Source: Acidicapsa ligni (GTDB lineage Bacteria; Acidobacteriota; Terriglobia; Terriglobales; Acidobacteriaceae). Taken from it: DNA of 64,000 nt. Below, piece by piece: positions 45,775 to 55,217 of the stretch; the first letter of the stretch is position 1; every line of letters begins with the position of its first letter. The DNA lies in the NCBI RefSeq assembly GCF_025685655.1, contig NZ_JAGSYG010000003.1, positions 186,001-250,000 on the forward strand, in the 5' to 3' direction. The notes below the pieces were generated by a model, which was not told where the DNA came from, made no database searches, and saw only the letters and a program-made list of their open reading frames with translations. The position numbers and the translations under genes were made by a program.

Positions 45775-46112
45775 TCAACTCAATAATTCTCTTTAATTAT
45801 CATATAAACAGATGACAATTAAAGGGTTACACAAGATTAAGCAGCTTTGCTGCCCAGTGTGCTACTCAAAAGCGTACAGTATTTCGGCGGCATAAGCAAA
45901 ATGAAGCCAGGTTCGTCGGTATTAGCCCTCCAGAGCTAACTACGATGAGGAACCCTATTCTGTCTGTATCTTCAGATCTATTTTGTCGATGGCTAACGGT
46001 GGGGAATTGCGAGGATTAGGTGGAGTGTATGGACTGAGGGGATTAATCAGGCGGTAGGTAAATGCCTTTTAAATCGAGCAACTACTTAATTTGAGCTATT
46101 TAAGAATAGCGC
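45775..46112. other. Non-coding stretch between metY leader and tRNA-Ser
   Basis: No gene was seen. The part next to the leader (45781-45840) is AT-rich and should contain the metY promoter on the minus strand, but no clear pair of promoter boxes could be chosen. Confidence 0.4.
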
Positions 46113-46200
46113 TGGCGGAGAGAGTGGGATTCGAACCCACGTTACCTTGCGGTAAACACGCTTTCCAAGCGTGCGCCTTCAGCCACTCGGCCATCTCTCC
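46113..46200 (-). tRNA. tRNA-Ser (anticodon GGA)
   Basis: Read on the minus strand: acceptor GGAGAGA paired with TCTCTCC, D-arm GGCCGAGTGGCTGAAGGC, anticodon loop CTTGGAAAG with anticodon GGA, a long variable arm with GTTACC/GGTAAC pairing, T-arm GTGGGTTCGAATCCCAC, and an encoded CCA end (TGG at 46113-46115). The long variable arm is diagnostic for serine. Confidence 0.97.
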
Positions 46201-46334
46201 AACAATTCAATCTACATTGGCAAGTGTAACAGAAACTCCCCTGTGAACGGAGAGCCTGCAGGCGTCGGCTCCCTCCCAACAGAGTGGCTTGGGCGCCTTC
46301 AAAAGAACGAAGCGTGTGCTCAAGCGCTACCTGG

Positions 46335-47201
46335 CTATTCGGTGGTGTAGCGAATCTCGAGAGTTCGGATGCGATAGCAAGAATAGAGCAGCACTGCCGC
46401 GATTAACAGGAGCAGGCCCAAAACTGCAGCCCAGGCGGATACGGGTTCGGTCTGAACAGTTAGAAGAGCAAAGATTCCGTTTGCGGCGACGCTCACCGGC
46501 ATCAGGTGACGGAGGTAGGATGCGACGCTTATTTTTTGAAGCAGCGATGGCAGGATGGGATTGATTGCTTCCCAACCGAGAACGAGCATCGCAGCGGGAG
46601 TGGGATTTCTGAACATCATGCTTAGGAGAAGGAATACCGCGCCATATCCGAGGCAGGCGAGGACGATAATTGCGAGATACGCCTCGAACTGTCCGAGGCC
46701 TGGGCCGTTGAAGATGTAATCGCGGCCGGCAGCGCCGAAGCCCGCATACATCAAAGAGAAATCAAGAGTGATTGCAGTACCGAACAGGAGCAACGCGCTA
46801 ATCGATCCGGCTACAAATTTGGATAAGAGAAGGATTTCTCGTCGCACCGGAGCCAGGAGATAGAAGTGGAGGCTGCGTTCGATCATCTCTCCGCGAATCA
46901 GCCGTGAAAAGATGCCGAGGCAGCCGAAAAAGACTCCGAGGCGAATGTAGTAGAACTGCACGATGCCGGCGAGTATGTTCGTATCCTCACTCAACATGTA
47001 CTGAAGATGCTTGTCTGCAACCAAATGAATCAGGATGATAAAGGTGGGAATGAAAGCAAGGAAGTAAATCCAGCTTGCCTTCCATGAAAAAAGATTTCTT
47101 CTTACTTCGATAGAGGTCAGTCGTCGGCCTTGTAACCACCATAGTCCCCACGGCTGTTGCGCAAGTTGTTCTCGAAAGCTGGCTGTTGTTTGTGGCGTCA
47201 T
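46335..47201 (-). CDS. ABC-2-type transporter permease
   Basis: 288 residues with six hydrophobic segments; after a soluble N terminus with a conserved-looking RLTSIEVRRNLFSWKASWIY, the first membrane helix starts near residue 45. Last gene of the operon that begins with the sigma factor. Its start overlaps the stop of the preceding ATPase gene by 4 bases, so it is the membrane partner of that ATPase. Substrate unknown. Confidence 0.85.
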   Translation of the reverse strand: MTPQTTASFREQLAQQPWGLWWLQGRRLTSIEVRRNLFSWKASWIYFLAFIPTFIILIHLVADKHLQYMLSEDTNILAGIVQFYYIRLGVFFGCLGIFSRLIRGEMIERSLHFYLLAPVRREILLLSKFVAGSISALLLFGTAITLDFSLMYAGFGAAGRDYIFNGPGLGQFEAYLAIIVLACLGYGAVFLLLSMMFRNPTPAAMLVLGWEAINPILPSLLQKISVASYLRHLMPVSVAANGIFALLTVQTEPVSAWAAVLGLLLLIAAVLLYSCYRIRTLEIRYTTE

Positions 47202-48148
47202 GATGCACTCCCATCTGAGCCGATCAGATATTGATAGATGGCATTGGCATCGTCATCGGCTGGAGCGACTGCGTCGATTTTCACGAGTCCTTCCGCTGCG
47301 ATTCCGTTGAGCATGGAATAGAACTGATCGATATCTCCGGTGCGAAGAAATACGCCTGCTCCATCTGCATGCAATCTGGCTTCAACGCAATGATTGATGG
47401 CGAACATCTTCGACGCCAATAGCTCGGGGTGATTGCAGCGAATAAGAACCTGCATGGGCTTCTCGCGTACTTCCTGCCTAACCTGATGAATATTGCCTTC
47501 AGCGATAAGATATCCGCCGGTAATGAGAACGACGCGGTCAGAGATTCGATCGACTTCATCGAGAATATGACTGGAGATCAACAGATGCATGCCTTGTCTG
47601 CCTAGCTCTTCAAAAAGCGCTATCGATTCGGCGCGAGCCATCGGATCGAGTCCATTGAGTGGTTCATCCAGGACAAGTACTCGCGGATGATGGGCTATGG
47701 CCTGAGCGAGGCGAATCTTCTGCCGCATACCTTTGCTGTAGCCTGCAATTCTTCGCCCTGCAGCATCGCCGAGCTGCACGCGTTCGAGAGCTTCCATGGT
47801 GAGGCGGAAGGCATCCATCTTGTCCATACCGTGAAGCATCAGGCTGTCAAAGACGAACTCCCATCCGGTGATTCCGCGTGGGAAGTAGTCGAACTGTGTG
47901 CAATAGCCAACGTTACGAAAGAACTCAGTTGCATTGCCGGGAGAAAGACCCATAACGGAGATGTGTCCGTTGGATGGCTGGACCAGTCCTGTCATGAGGT
48001 TCATCAGCGTTGTCTTCCCTGAACCGTTGGGGCCTACGAGAGTTGTGATTCCTGGCGGGATGGAAAGCGAGATTCGATTGACGCCGAGAACATCGCCGTA
48101 GAATTTCGATACATCGTTGAAAATAATTCTGTCGGTCATCGCACTCAT
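47198..48148 (-). CDS. ABC transporter ATP-binding protein
   Basis: 316 residues. Walker A GPNGSGKTTL, signature YSKGMRQKIRLAQAI, Walker B VLVLDEPLNGLDPMA, and H-loop SSHILDE. The C-terminal 80 residues form the regulatory extension common in ABC-2 exporters of lipids, drugs or peptides. It is coupled to permeases on both sides by 4-base overlaps. Confidence 0.93.
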   Translation of the reverse strand: MSAMTDRIIFNDVSKFYGDVLGVNRISLSIPPGITTLVGPNGSGKTTLMNLMTGLVQPSNGHISVMGLSPGNATEFFRNVGYCTQFDYFPRGITGWEFVFDSLMLHGMDKMDAFRLTMEALERVQLGDAAGRRIAGYSKGMRQKIRLAQAIAHHPRVLVLDEPLNGLDPMARAESIALFEELGRQGMHLLISSHILDEVDRISDRVVLITGGYLIAEGNIHQVRQEVREKPMQVLIRCNHPELLASKMFAINHCVEARLHADGAGVFLRTGDIDQFYSMLNGIAAEGLVKIDAVAPADDDANAIYQYLIGSDGSAS

Positions 48149-49020
48149 CCTCTCACCACTTCACGAGCTCGGATACGCGCGTTCAGCATGGCTACGCAGA
48201 TGAGACAAATCAGCATGAGCATGATGGCGATTGCTGTTGTTGGCAACGATATTTTTTGTTTGGCGAATTCCGGCGCTCCCAATAGCCGTTGCCAAAGTAC
48301 GGACATCATGAAGGGGATGTTAAGCAGAAAGCCCCATCTCGTCCGTAGCACCGCGCTTACGATGGCTCCTACACCTGCCGGTACAAAGACCGCTGCAAAG
48401 ATGATGCCGGTTGCAACGGCTCTCCACTTAACCCATGAGGATAGTGCCAGACCGAGAATAGAAAGGAACGCAGTCCAGATCACGGCGCCTGCCCAGAGAC
48501 CGACTGCGATGCGGAGATTTGCGAGAGCCCAGGGTAGAGGCGAGGAATAGCCTTGATATGCAAAGAGCATAAGGCCAGGAATCCAGGTGGTCATGGAGAG
48601 TATGACAAACAATGAGATGAATTTACCGAAGACATAGCCGAATCGCGATATTGGATGACTGAGCAGGATAGGCAGTGCGTTATCTGCAAGGTCAAATGTT
48701 ATGAGCCGCGGTGCTACCCAGGCGGTCATCACCAGCGCAAACCAGGATTCTATTTGCAGCACGATAAGGAAAAATTCTGCATCGATCGTTAATCCGCGCG
48801 GAGATTGATTGCCTAACATCAATCTCGCCATCGGGTTGTTTGAAATATAGATTCCAAACAAAAAAACGATGCATGGCAACAGGCTTAGTATAGCTATCCC
48901 CACCGTGATTTTGGATGACCAGGCTTCTGCATAACCATAGCGCACAAGCACGAGGATACGTGCCCACATTGGGGTAACTTTGCCCGTATATGCGCGGTAA
49001 TTCAGTTTATAGACTGACAT
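48145..49020 (-). CDS. ABC-2-type transporter permease
   Basis: 291 residues from the ATG at 49020 (AGGGCGG upstream); the frame is open further upstream inside the neighbouring ATPase gene. Six hydrophobic segments, the first at about residues 29-48 ([19 protein letters not shown]). This type with long loops belongs to ABC-2 or ABC-2-like exporters. It overlaps the end of the first ATPase gene by 14 bases, showing tight coupling, and pairs with it. Confidence 0.85.
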   Translation of the reverse strand: MSVYKLNYRAYTGKVTPMWARILVLVRYGYAEAWSSKITVGIAILSLLPCIVFLFGIYISNNPMARLMLGNQSPRGLTIDAEFFLIVLQIESWFALVMTAWVAPRLITFDLADNALPILLSHPISRFGYVFGKFISLFVILSMTTWIPGLMLFAYQGYSSPLPWALANLRIAVGLWAGAVIWTAFLSILGLALSSWVKWRAVATGIIFAAVFVPAGVGAIVSAVLRTRWGFLLNIPFMMSVLWQRLLGAPEFAKQKISLPTTAIAIMLMLICLICVAMLNARIRAREVVRG

Positions 49021-49948
49021 GTGTAGGCCGCCCTGACTCGTTGTCCATCGCTCTGAGAAAGATATCTTCAAGGGAGTCGCGCCGCTGGTTCATACGACGA
49101 ATCTGCACTCCTTGTTCGGATGCAATGACGTATAGATCTCGAACCTCAACCTGATCGGGAATGACGAGCTTAATACGGCCTCCGGGAAAGGAGGCGCATT
49201 CGCAACCGAGACCGCGAATACTCACAGAGAATTGCTCGGTTGCACCAACTGTTTCAAGCTCCATGAAGCTGCGGTTAGAGCGGCGCTCTTCTTCTATATT
49301 GCAGAGAGCGGCAACGCGACCACTCTTGAGAATGAGAACCTCATCACAGGTCTCATCAATATCTCGCAACAGATGAGATGAGATGAGCAGGCGAACGCTT
49401 CCTTCTTTGCGAATCTCCTGGATGAGTTGAATCATGCGCTGCCGGGCCATGGGATCGAGGCCGTTGGTTGGCTCATCCAAGATAAGCAGCCTGGGGCCAT
49501 GCGCAAGCGCCTGTGCAAGTTTGATGAGTTGCTTCATCCCGAGCGAATAAGAGTTCACTTTGCGATAGCGAACCTCGCCCAGGCCTACATAGAAGAGTGC
49601 TTCGTGTGCACGCTCCAGCGCCTCGCCAGCAGGCAAACCCGCGAGCTCAGCCATGTAGCGAACGAATCGAACGCCGCTCATGTTGCCGATGAAGGAATCA
49701 TTCTCAGGCATATAGCCGATTCCTCCACGTATCTGCGCCCGGTCTCGATGTGCGTCTAAACCAAAGACACGGGCAGCGCCTTTCGATGGACGATAAAAGC
49801 CGAGCAGCGTGTTGATCAACGTGGATTTTCCAGCGCCATTGGGGCCAAGCAGACCTATGGCGCGCCCCTGCAACTCCCCTGTCAGCCCGTTCAACACGGT
49901 GCGGTTCCCGAGACGAACCTCTAACCCATCGAGATCAATGATGCCCAT
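49007..49948 (-). CDS. ABC transporter ATP-binding protein
   Basis: 313 residues. Walker [12 protein letters not shown]-loop region [10 protein letters not shown], signature [16 protein letters not shown], Walker [16 protein letters not shown] and H-loop SSHLLRD. The C-terminal extension (about 220-313) again looks regulatory. The gene begins 1 base after the FecR-type gene stops, indicating the same mRNA. Confidence 0.93.
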   Translation of the reverse strand: MGIIDLDGLEVRLGNRTVLNGLTGELQGRAIGLLGPNGAGKSTLINTLLGFYRPSKGAARVFGLDAHRDRAQIRGGIGYMPENDSFIGNMSGVRFVRYMAELAGLPAGEALERAHEALFYVGLGEVRYRKVNSYSLGMKQLIKLAQALAHGPRLLILDEPTNGLDPMARQRMIQLIQEIRKEGSVRLLISSHLLRDIDETCDEVLILKSGRVAALCNIEEERRSNRSFMELETVGATEQFSVSIRGLGCECASFPGGRIKLVIPDQVEVRDLYVIASEQGVQIRRMNQRRDSLEDIFLRAMDNESGRPTHVSL

Positions 49949-49949
49949 A

Positions 49950-52589
49950 TCACTCTCTTACGCTAAGATCAGCGTGCTTGTTCCCAAGCTTGTTTTTCCC
50001 TGGATTGATTAAAGCTTCGAGTGTCAGAAAATCAAACCCAAAGAGATGACTATCGCTGGCCGCTTCGATGCCGCTGTCTTTGCCCCAGGCGCAGATTGCA
50101 GTAGGGCGAGCATCTGCAGCCAGCTTCTGGATTGCTTCTGCTGATTCGCCACTCACTTGAGAGAGAAGAGGCGTCAATACCGGGCTCAGGTTCTGATAGG
50201 CAACTGCTGAGTAATTCTCGTTGTCGTCTTTTGGAAGCAAAGCCTTGAACGCTGTCGAGCGAGCCAGCGAATTTCCAGTTGTATGCGTGCGTATTGCCTC
50301 TATAAGCAATGCGCGATTTGGCGCAACGATCATGTAACCATCCGTAAAGGTATATTGCGCGATGGTGCTGCCGGATGTCAGATCATGCACGGAGTAGAAA
50401 CGTTGTGCGTCGATCTGACTGGATTCAATGGTAATGGCATGGGCATTTTTACCCTGAGCCTGGTTGCGAATAGCTTGAGTTAATTGCTCAAGCGTTTTCT
50501 CCAACTTTGCTGAGTCATGAACTTCGATGACAGCCTTCCACGAGGGAGTTGGCAAAACTGGTCCATCAAGCGACAGGAGGAAATCACCGCCGAGGTTCGC
50601 GGCCAAATCATCGCGGAAGTTGATTTGAAGTTTGGCCTCAGCCTCATTCCAATCTTTGCTCTGCCCTCCCTCCTCGGATTCAGTCATGGTCATGATGTCA
50701 TCTGCAATGGCCTTGGGGTCCTTTGAAAGCAAGGCTACTGCAATCGCTGCATTCGGTGTTACAAAGTCAAGCGAACCAATGGGAGCTGGTGCAGCGAGCC
50801 ATGAGGCCACACGCTGACGTGCTCCGGAGAACTGTAAATTCAAGTGGTTTTCAGGCAGGCCATTTGTTTCGCGATGCTCTGCAATCAGATATCGCACATC
50901 CTCAATTCCACTCTTGCTGGCAATCGCTGGACCATTTGCGTGAGTAGACAGCACCGTAAGTTTGTCGCCTATCATCTGATGCAGATCCGCGGCCAGGATG
51001 ACTCCTGCACCGCGAGTGTAGGCGGCTGTGATCTGCTGTCCAAATTCACCTGTCGCAAAGCCGCTTGCCCCTGCATTCAATTGCGCATTCATCTGCTTCA
51101 ATGTTGCGATGCTATTTGAGAAGATCGCCTCGTGCTGTCGGATGAGAGCGTACTCGCCAACCTGCGTCTTTCCTAACGATGTCTTCGATGAGACAGGAGT
51201 AGCCGCCAGAGAAGCTTCGTCAAGTACGACTAGGCCAGGGTTCGATGCCGAGGCAGAAAACTGATTTCGCAGAAAATCATCTAAACCGCTCCGGTGAAGA
51301 TCGGCAACTATAGCGAAACTCGGTGTATCGGCCTGCATCACTCCAACTACGACGATCTCATCGCCGAGATATTGGCTCATCTGATAGAGCTTGTCGACAA
51401 GCGCGTCGAGATCAGCAGTATTGTGATTATTCGCGTGACCCCACCACTGTTGAAGTGCGGGACTTTGCTGCAATTGATCGTGGAAGATCTTATTTGCCTG
51501 GTTCATAAAATCACCCAGGTTGGGAATGCTGACGTACAGCAATGTATCCGCGGGAACACGTGTCAGCAAGTCACTGCTGTATCTGGATTGAGGAAACGGG
51601 ATCTGTTCAATCTGGCGTTGCAGTGCGGAGAATTGCGCAAGCAGCGGGAGATACTTATCACGATCATGACTCCAGGCGATTTGCTGCGCTACAGGAGCAG
51701 TGTTCAGACTATCGCTTGTTGTCATTTGATCGCCGGCATGCACCAGCGTATCCAGTCCCGCATGGTTAACGTGAACGGCTCCTTGCAATACTGCAACTCG
51801 CGAGCCTTTAATACCGGAATCAACAGAGAATACAGTACCTGTAACAGCCACGCGGCAGTCTGGAGTCTTCACATATAAATGGCCGGAATCACGCTTGGAT
51901 GCTTGTACGATGACTGCTCCACTATCGAGCGAGACGGTCATGTTATGCCCTCTCGCGCCGACTCCCAGAGCACTTCGTTCGTTGATCTCGACCGTTGATC
52001 CATCGGTGAGACGAAGAACGGCATGCGCTCCACTGCTGGTGCGCAGGTGTTCCCCTTCGCCAAGTCTATCGCCGGGTGTAAGGCGACCATCGCCCGAGTC
52101 TGAGATGCGATAGACGGAACCATCGGTCGACAGTACTTCGGCGCGAACTCCCGGTGGAACCTGCCAGTATGCTTTGTAGACAAAGAAGGATGCGGCTAGA
52201 AGCGCCAGCGTGGGAGCCAATGCCCAACCGAATGCGCGACCAAGTTTGCGAGGACGCCAAACAGAAGAACGAGCGGCTGCGGGAATAGACCAATCGACTG
52301 CTCCCGTTCCTGACTCGCTTCGGAAACGACGGAAGCAGGCCCCACAGTCGCGCAAATGTGCATCAATCAAAACAGAGCGCGCGTTAGATAGAGTTCCTGC
52401 GCGATAAGAGGCAAGCAGATGCTGCACGTCATCGCAGTTCTCGATGGCGTCCATGGCAAATTCGCTTCCTGCTTCGATACCCAGGCGCTCCGCCACTCGC
52501 TTTGCGGAAGCGGATATCATTGCATCCTCGGGCGCGTCGGCTTGCAGTGTACGTACGGCAGTTCTCAGCAGCATCTCATCGTGATTCAT
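49950..52589 (-). CDS. Anti-sigma/FecR-type membrane protein with large unknown C-terminal region
   Basis: 879 residues. An N-terminal cytoplasmic part contains a zinc-finger-like anti-sigma motif, [13 protein letters not shown] (His-x3-Cys-x2-Cys), preceded by a helical region; a single membrane helix follows ([20 protein letters not shown]). Next comes a periplasmic FecR-like beta domain ([75 protein letters not shown]). The remaining about 590 residues form a large periplasmic domain of unrecognised family beginning [15 protein letters not shown]. Coupled to the sigma factor gene (ATGA overlap), so it probably controls that sigma factor in response to an envelope signal. Confidence 0.82.
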   Translation of the reverse strand: MNHDEMLLRTAVRTLQADAPEDAMISASAKRVAERLGIEAGSEFAMDAIENCDDVQHLLASYRAGTLSNARSVLIDAHLRDCGACFRRFRSESGTGAVDWSIPAAARSSVWRPRKLGRAFGWALAPTLALLAASFFVYKAYWQVPPGVRAEVLSTDGSVYRISDSGDGRLTPGDRLGEGEHLRTSSGAHAVLRLTDGSTVEINERSALGVGARGHNMTVSLDSGAVIVQASKRDSGHLYVKTPDCRVAVTGTVFSVDSGIKGSRVAVLQGAVHVNHAGLDTLVHAGDQMTTSDSLNTAPVAQQIAWSHDRDKYLPLLAQFSALQRQIEQIPFPQSRYSSDLLTRVPADTLLYVSIPNLGDFMNQANKIFHDQLQQSPALQQWWGHANNHNTADLDALVDKLYQMSQYLGDEIVVVGVMQADTPSFAIVADLHRSGLDDFLRNQFSASASNPGLVVLDEASLAATPVSSKTSLGKTQVGEYALIRQHEAIFSNSIATLKQMNAQLNAGASGFATGEFGQQITAAYTRGAGVILAADLHQMIGDKLTVLSTHANGPAIASKSGIEDVRYLIAEHRETNGLPENHLNLQFSGARQRVASWLAAPAPIGSLDFVTPNAAIAVALLSKDPKAIADDIMTMTESEEGGQSKDWNEAEAKLQINFRDDLAANLGGDFLLSLDGPVLPTPSWKAVIEVHDSAKLEKTLEQLTQAIRNQAQGKNAHAITIESSQIDAQRFYSVHDLTSGSTIAQYTFTDGYMIVAPNRALLIEAIRTHTTGNSLARSTAFKALLPKDDNENYSAVAYQNLSPVLTPLLSQVSGESAEAIQKLAADARPTAICAWGKDSGIEAASDSHLFGFDFLTLEALINPGKNKLGNKHADLSVRE

Positions 52590-53155
52590 AGTCTCTCCTG
52601 TTCCAATTGCATGAGTCGTTTCTTCAATCTGGATCGGGTTTGATGAAGCGTCACAGCGACTACTGCCTGCGAGGTTCCCATCAGCTGTGCGATCTCACGA
52701 TTGCCCAACTCTTCTACATATCTCAAGGTGAACATTTCGGCTGCCTTGGGAGACAACTCGCCAATTGCCAGCCTGAGCCAATCGCCGAGTTCCCTGCTTG
52801 ATGCTTCAGCTTCGGGCGAACTGCCACGACCTGCAGTGGCTATTCCTGCTGCTTCTTCCAGCGGTTCCGCTGCCGCTGTCTTTCGCCGACGGAGCAGATC
52901 CAGCGCCCCGTTGATAGCCGCTCGATAAAGATAACTGCCCGCATTCGCAACAGGTGGTCCGTTACCGCCAATCATGCGCAGGAACACGACCTGAGCTACA
53001 TCCTCCGCGTCGGCCATACTGCCCGTGATTCGATAGGCAGCCGTGAGAACGCGCCGGTGATGTTCTCGAAATAACTCCGAGAGCTGTTCCCGGTTTTCTG
53101 TTAACGGCATGATTGCGCTGCCGACGGCCATTTGTTCACCTTTTTGACTGTTCAT
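52586..53155 (-). CDS. ECF-type RNA polymerase sigma factor
   Basis: 189 residues with region 2 (HHRRVLTAAYRITGSMADAE then DVAQVVFLRM) and region 4 (LSPKAAEMFTLRYVEELGNR and EIAQLMGTSQAVVAVTLHQT). An Ala-rich linker of about 40 residues lies between. The start could be one of several Met codons (the longest is taken; MPLTENREQL, 15 codons in, is an alternative). It is first in a six-gene operon; its stop overlaps the FecR-type gene start. Typically such a sigma factor transcribes its own operon when released by the anti-sigma partner. Confidence 0.9.
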   Translation of the reverse strand: MNSQKGEQMAVGSAIMPLTENREQLSELFREHHRRVLTAAYRITGSMADAEDVAQVVFLRMIGGNGPPVANAGSYLYRAAINGALDLLRRRKTAAAEPLEEAAGIATAGRGSSPEAEASSRELGDWLRLAIGELSPKAAEMFTLRYVEELGNREIAQLMGTSQAVVAVTLHQTRSRLKKRLMQLEQERL

Positions 53156-53469
53156 AGAGATGACGCTGTAACCGGATAATTATTAATCCAGCTTGAAATA
53201 ATTACGAAAGAAAAGCCCGGAATGTTCAGAACAAGCAGCAAAGAGCCGCAATTGATCTCTACAGGCGGAAAGTCAGCATAGTTATATCTCGTGGATGGCT
53301 TGAGAACAATGAGGGTGATTCGCAGGCAGCCGCGCTGCTCTAAATTGCCGATCGATGAGGTGCGGATCTATAGAACGATGCTGGAGCTCTTACCTCGATT
53401 AATGTGGCACGCAGAGTGGCTGGTTTGAATGATTGCCCAGCCACTCTTTCTTAAATCAAACGATAGATA
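53156..53469. other. 314-base gap upstream of the sigma operon
   Basis: No gene was seen. It contains an 11-base palindrome TGTTCAGAACA at 53223-53233 and the hairpin at 53413-53447. Confidence 0.4.
53413..53447 (+). terminator. Hairpin with plus-strand U-tract next to the GH51 gene end
   Basis: AGAGTGGCTGG and CCAGCCACTCT are perfect 11-base arms with a 13-base loop, followed on the plus strand by TTCTT. The neighbouring gene (stop at 53470) is on the minus strand, where the hairpin still follows the stop by 22 bases but lacks a U-tract. It may be a two-way terminator, or a plus-strand short transcript ends here. Confidence 0.5.
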
Positions 53470-55113
53470 TCAGGCGAGACTAATAGTAAGAGCGGTTACT
53501 GAGGCTGGCGGAAATGTAAAGTGCAGCGTATCGCCACTCTGTTTAACAGACGTCGCAACAGGTCCGGCGACCATCGATTGTTCAAATGAATTGTGTGCGT
53601 GAATATCGGTTGCGGAAAGTACTCTGCCCGCGACCGAAGACACGTTGGCTCCTCGAAGCACGATTTCAGTTTCGCGCGAGGACGATGCATCGGCATTGAC
53701 CACTGTCAATGTCAGAGATTTGCCTTTCAACGAAGCCGATCCATTCAATCCCCAAAAGGTCGATGGCTGGCCATCGCTCGTGTACTTTGCAGACGGTGAT
53801 GAGAATTCGGTACGCAGGGACTGGCCTCCCTGGTGAGCCGAGTACATATCGAATACATGAAAGTTTGGGGTAACAACGAACTTATCTTCATGAGCAAGGA
53901 AAAGTGCGTTGATGCAGTTGATTAGCTGTGCGCATGCGGCCGTTGAGACCTTATCCGCATGGCGGTTGAAGATATCGAGGGTGAAGGCCGTAAACAGAGC
54001 GTCGCGAATTGTAACTTGCTGACTTAGGATGGAATCCTGAGATACCTCAGTTCCCTTCTTATACCAGGGACCATATTCGTCGATGACCAACTTGATTTTG
54101 TGTTCTTCATCATATTCCCCGATGGCGGCCCATTGATCCTGGATGATCTTTTCAATCATGTAGCCTTGTTTGAACACTTCATACCAATCGGCGATATCGA
54201 AATGCAAAGAGTCGCCCTTCGCCTCAACCCAATCTGTCGATTTTCCGCGGCTGAGATTCCAGGCATAGTAGTGGATCGACCAACCTGCAATCTTGTGGTC
54301 GCCCATGGAAAATGCCTTCTCAAAAAAGCCTCTTGTCCAGACCAGATCGTTGCCCGATGGGCCAGATGCGATGTATTCAAGTGGAAGCCCGTACTGAGGC
54401 ACCCAGGCTGTGTAACGACGGAACTCCGAGGCGTAATCCTGCGGAGTAAAGTTGCCTCCGCAGCCCCAACTCTCATTCCCAATTCCCCAGAGCTTCACAT
54501 TGTAAGGCTCTACAGAGCCATTCTTCGCTCTGTGATCCGCAAGGGTCGTGCTTCCTGCAGGCGAATTGCAGTATTCAACCCAGCGATCAAATTCAAGCGC
54601 AGACAGGCTGCGGACGTTGGCTGCCAAATATGGCTGCGTATTTGCCAGCTTGCAGAATCGAAGGAACTCATCCGTTCCGAAGGCGTTGCTATCGTAGATT
54701 TGAACAGCGTTGCTGGTCAGTCGCGAAGGTTCAAATTCATCAACCCAGAAGTTAGTGCGATTAGGCCGGTCCGAACCGACACCGTCTCGCCAATCATAGC
54801 TGTCGGCGAAACAGCCTCCTGGCCAGCGGACCATAGGCGCATGAATTTCATGAAGTTTGTCGACGAGCGATTTGCGAACGCCTTGAATGTTAGGGATGGT
54901 GGAGTTTTTCCCTACCCACACTCCGTCGTAGATGACTCCGCCGATATGTTCGATGAAGTGACCGTAGATATTAGGAGAGATTGTAGCTACCGGCTCTTCG
55001 ATAAGCACTTCAATATGCGAGTCAGAGGCTGGAGCCGCCATGCCCAGACGATGCCCGACCAATGTGACTAAACCAGCCGCGCCGCCAGCTTTGAGAAACC
55101 CTCTTCTTTGCAA
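53470..55113 (-). CDS. Tat-exported alpha-L-arabinofuranosidase (GH51-like)
   Basis: 547 residues from a TTG at 55113, which has AGGAG six bases upstream; the Tat signal starts immediately (QRRGFLKAGGAAGLVTLVGH, then a cleavage near MAAPAS). The enzyme domain includes YGHFIEHIGGVIYDGVW, PMVRWPGGCFADSYDWRDGVG, the acid/base region WGIGNESWGCGG and the nucleophile region LVIDEYGPWY, with a C-terminal beta-sandwich. It would release arabinofuranosyl residues in the periplasm. It lies 104 bases downstream of the TonB-dependent receptor gene on the same strand, probably co-transcribed. Confidence 0.92.
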   Translation of the reverse strand: MQRRGFLKAGGAAGLVTLVGHRLGMAAPASDSHIEVLIEEPVATISPNIYGHFIEHIGGVIYDGVWVGKNSTIPNIQGVRKSLVDKLHEIHAPMVRWPGGCFADSYDWRDGVGSDRPNRTNFWVDEFEPSRLTSNAVQIYDSNAFGTDEFLRFCKLANTQPYLAANVRSLSALEFDRWVEYCNSPAGSTTLADHRAKNGSVEPYNVKLWGIGNESWGCGGNFTPQDYASEFRRYTAWVPQYGLPLEYIASGPSGNDLVWTRGFFEKAFSMGDHKIAGWSIHYYAWNLSRGKSTDWVEAKGDSLHFDIADWYEVFKQGYMIEKIIQDQWAAIGEYDEEHKIKLVIDEYGPWYKKGTEVSQDSILSQQVTIRDALFTAFTLDIFNRHADKVSTAACAQLINCINALFLAHEDKFVVTPNFHVFDMYSAHQGGQSLRTEFSSPSAKYTSDGQPSTFWGLNGSASLKGKSLTLTVVNADASSSRETEIVLRGANVSSVAGRVLSATDIHAHNSFEQSMVAGPVATSVKQSGDTLHFTFPPASVTALTISLA

Positions 55114-55217
55114 GTTAACTCCTGCTTTTCTCGATCTATTCCCGTCAGCAAAATTCCCCACGCTATCATATGCGATTAGCGATATGGCAGCGTGGGGAGT
55201 TGGATTCAGCGTGAGAT

